A stretch of DNA of 64,000 nt. Origin: Bacteroidales bacterium UBA4116 (GTDB taxonomy: Bacteria; Bacteroidota; Bacteroidia; Bacteroidales; Tannerellaceae). The notes under the pieces were generated by a model, which was given only the letters and a program-made list of their open reading frames with translations, searched no databases and was not told the origin of the DNA. Location of the stretch: assembly GCA_002381645.1 (NCBI GenBank), contig DFXE01000002.1, positions 180,532 through 244,531 of the forward strand, given 5' to 3'. The position numbers and the translations under genes are program-made. This document shows positions 62,598-64,000 of this stretch, piece after piece. Position 1 is the stretch's first letter, and each line of letters opens with the position of its first letter.

Positions 62598-63764
62598 ATG
62601 CCTGTTAAGATATTAAGCGTTGATGACGAACAAGATTTGGAAATATTACTCACTCAATACTTCCGTAGAAAAATTAAACGGGGAGAATACGAATTTTCTT
62701 TTGCCCATAATGGTGTGGAAGCGCTGCAAATGCTTCTTGCCGAACCGAATTTTGATATCATATTAAGTGATATTAATATGCCGGAAATGGACGGGCTTAC
62801 GTTGCTTACCAAAATCAACGAAATGCGGAATCCGGCCTTAAAATGTATTATGGTATCGGCTTACGGTGATATGGAAAACATACGGACGGCAATGAATCGC
62901 GGTGCTTTTGATTTTACAACCAAGCCTATCAACCTTGAAGATATGGAACTCACTATTGAAAAGGCTGTTGAACAAATTAAATTCATAAAAAATGCCCAAA
63001 AGGAACATTCGCAGTTAAAGTCAATACAGTCCGATCTTAAAGTAGCGAAGGAAATACAGGAAACGATCCTCCCGAAAAACTTCCCTCCATTTCCCGAATG
63101 GAATACATTTGATATCTATGCTTCGATGAATTCCGCAGCATATGTCGGAGGAGATTTTTATGATTTCTTTAAGATAGATAACGACCGTTTGGGATTTGTT
63201 ATTGCCGATGTTTCCGGTAAAGGAATATCCGCAGCTATCTTTATGGCTATTAGCCGTACAGTCGTCAGAGCCATTGCCATCACGGAAAACTCGGCTGCCC
63301 AATGTATGAATCGTTCAAATAAAATCCTTTGCCAGGAGAGTGTGAATGATATGTTCGTTACCGTCTTTTATGGAATACTGAACGTAAATACCGGAATTAT
63401 AACCTATAGTAATGCCGGACATAATCCGCCTGTTTTGATAACGAAAGAAGGTGGAGCATCCTTTATTCCAATAACGAATGATCTTGTATTAGGGATAATG
63501 GAAGATACGGTTTATCATGAAAAAGAACTCAAATTAAAACCGGGTGAAAATCTCTTTTTATATACGGATGGAATAACGGAAGCTATGAATCCGGCCAATG
63601 AATTATATGGTGATGAACGTTTGCTGGAAAACTGTAAATCGTTTGCGGGTAGTTCTCCAAAAGAGATGATTAATAAAATAACGGAAACGGTAGGTGATTT
63701 TACTATTGGCGCAGTACAATCAGACGATATTACCTTATTATCCATTACATATAAAGGGGAATAA
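62598..63764 (+). CDS. Response regulator with SpoIIE/RsbU-type PP2C phosphatase output
   Basis: The 388-aa protein has an N-terminal receiver domain (residues 1-125) with acidic Asp9/Asp10, phospho-acceptor Asp58 in LSDINMPEMDGL, and Lys in FTTKPIN. A linker coiled coil (about 130-155) leads to a PP2C_SIIE phosphatase domain (about 160-388) with VGGDFYDF, IADVSGKGISAA, NAGHNPPVL, LYTDGITEAMN and SDDITLLSI, so the metal-binding Asp residues are present. When phosphorylated it should dephosphorylate the STAS protein at 59906, which then releases the target of the anti-sigma kinase. It is the last gene of the operon. Confidence 0.93.
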   Translation: MPVKILSVDDEQDLEILLTQYFRRKIKRGEYEFSFAHNGVEALQMLLAEPNFDIILSDINMPEMDGLTLLTKINEMRNPALKCIMVSAYGDMENIRTAMNRGAFDFTTKPINLEDMELTIEKAVEQIKFIKNAQKEHSQLKSIQSDLKVAKEIQETILPKNFPPFPEWNTFDIYASMNSAAYVGGDFYDFFKIDNDRLGFVIADVSGKGISAAIFMAISRTVVRAIAITENSAAQCMNRSNKILCQESVNDMFVTVFYGILNVNTGIITYSNAGHNPPVLITKEGGASFIPITNDLVLGIMEDTVYHEKELKLKPGENLFLYTDGITEAMNPANELYGDERLLENCKSFAGSSPKEMINKITETVGDFTIGAVQSDDITLLSITYKGE

Positions 63765-63890
63765 ATATTTATTCCTATTGTTTACACCTATATACTGTTG
63801 AGTTAGGAAAAAGTTTCTAAGCTCACCTTGTTATTGTATAACGCATAAATACAATATCACCTGTTCATTCTCACCCTTTGTTTGATTTAT

Positions 63891-64000
63891 GGTTACAAGG
63901 AGGTTATGTTTGTATTGTTGTTGGTTTGTATTGTTGGTTGAGTGGTTGTTGTTTGTGTGGTTGTTGTGTGTATGTCCTTTATGTATGTATATGGTATATA
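63891..64000 (+). repeat. G/T-rich low-complexity tract at the right edge
   Basis: The last ~110 bp of the window are almost free of C on the plus strand and are built from imperfect units, with GTTTGTATTGTTG twice and GTGGTTGTTGT twice, then TATG repeats. The 236 bp after the phosphatase stop hold no recognisable gene or terminator. The tract runs off the window edge. Confidence 0.75.

Noticed and set aside
63895..64000. Open frames on the minus strand through the G/T tract (Thr/Asn/Gln-rich)
   Set aside because: No start codon or known motif inside the window, and more than one frame is open because of low complexity; cannot be called a gene without sequence to the right.

Overview
The window is a piece of a Bacteroidales-type (Bacteroidota) chromosome. 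The case rests on three SusC/SusD pairs, two ECF sigma factors and two FecR anti-sigma factors, many lipoproteins with an N-terminal signal and Cys, several TAnnTTTG-like promoter -7 elements, and almost no Shine-Dalgarno sequences. I saw no rRNA, tRNA, CRISPR array, transposase, integrase or phage gene. Genus cannot be fixed from this stretch.

Layout. 1-2.3 kb: the 5' part of a sodium:solute symporter (cut by the left edge) and a neutral zinc metallopeptidase. 2.3-15.1 kb, all minus: a polysaccharide utilisation locus for rhamnose-containing glycans (ECF sigma, GH78, FecR, SusC with STN domain, SusD, second GH78). 15.2-26.3 kb: housekeeping and stress genes: nucleotidyltransferase, two cyclophilins, RluA-type pseudouridine synthase, FabG / KAS III / TetR, Mn catalase, CbpA-CbpM and an M16 protease. 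26.4-38.2 kb, minus: a YdjC deacetylase fused to a beta-lactamase-fold hydrolase, its unfused paralogue, a thioesterase, an EEP-phosphoesterase fusion, SusD, SusC without STN, and an ECF sigma. 38.4-47.0 kb, plus: FecR, SusC with STN, SusD, Gfo/Idh/MocA oxidoreductase and a TIM-barrel isomerase/epimerase, closed by a terminator. 47.4-50.4 kb: two amino-acid genes (class V aminotransferase, PepD-like dipeptidase) bounded by long AT-rich gaps. 50.8-52.7 kb: threonine aldolase and an esterase. 52.8-59.0 kb, minus: nitrite ammonification operon nrfH-nrfA-resB-ccsA, a porin and a Crp/Fnr regulator. 59.2-63.8 kb, plus: an orphan lipoprotein, then a five-gene signalling operon.

How the genes work together. 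In the rhamnoside locus and the 38.4 kb locus, the STN domain of SusC probably signals through FecR to an ECF sigma factor. The sigma at 37.6 kb sits between a SusC without STN (same strand) and the divergent FecR/SusC-STN pair, so it may control both. NrfHA reduces nitrite to ammonium, ResB/CcsA attach haem to these cytochromes, and the Crp/Fnr protein probably senses the condition. A perfect dyad lies about 40 bp upstream of the expected nrfH transcription start. nrfA carries an apparent one-base deletion that splits off its last ~70 residues.

The most unusual part is 59.9-63.8 kb: STAS protein, RsbW-like anti-sigma kinase, membrane kinase-like protein whose phospho-accepting His is replaced by Asp, soluble histidine kinase with intact His, and receiver-SpoIIE phosphatase. 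This reads as a two-component system feeding a partner switch, with a pseudo-kinase as a likely membrane sensor. No sigma factor lies nearby, so the output is unknown.
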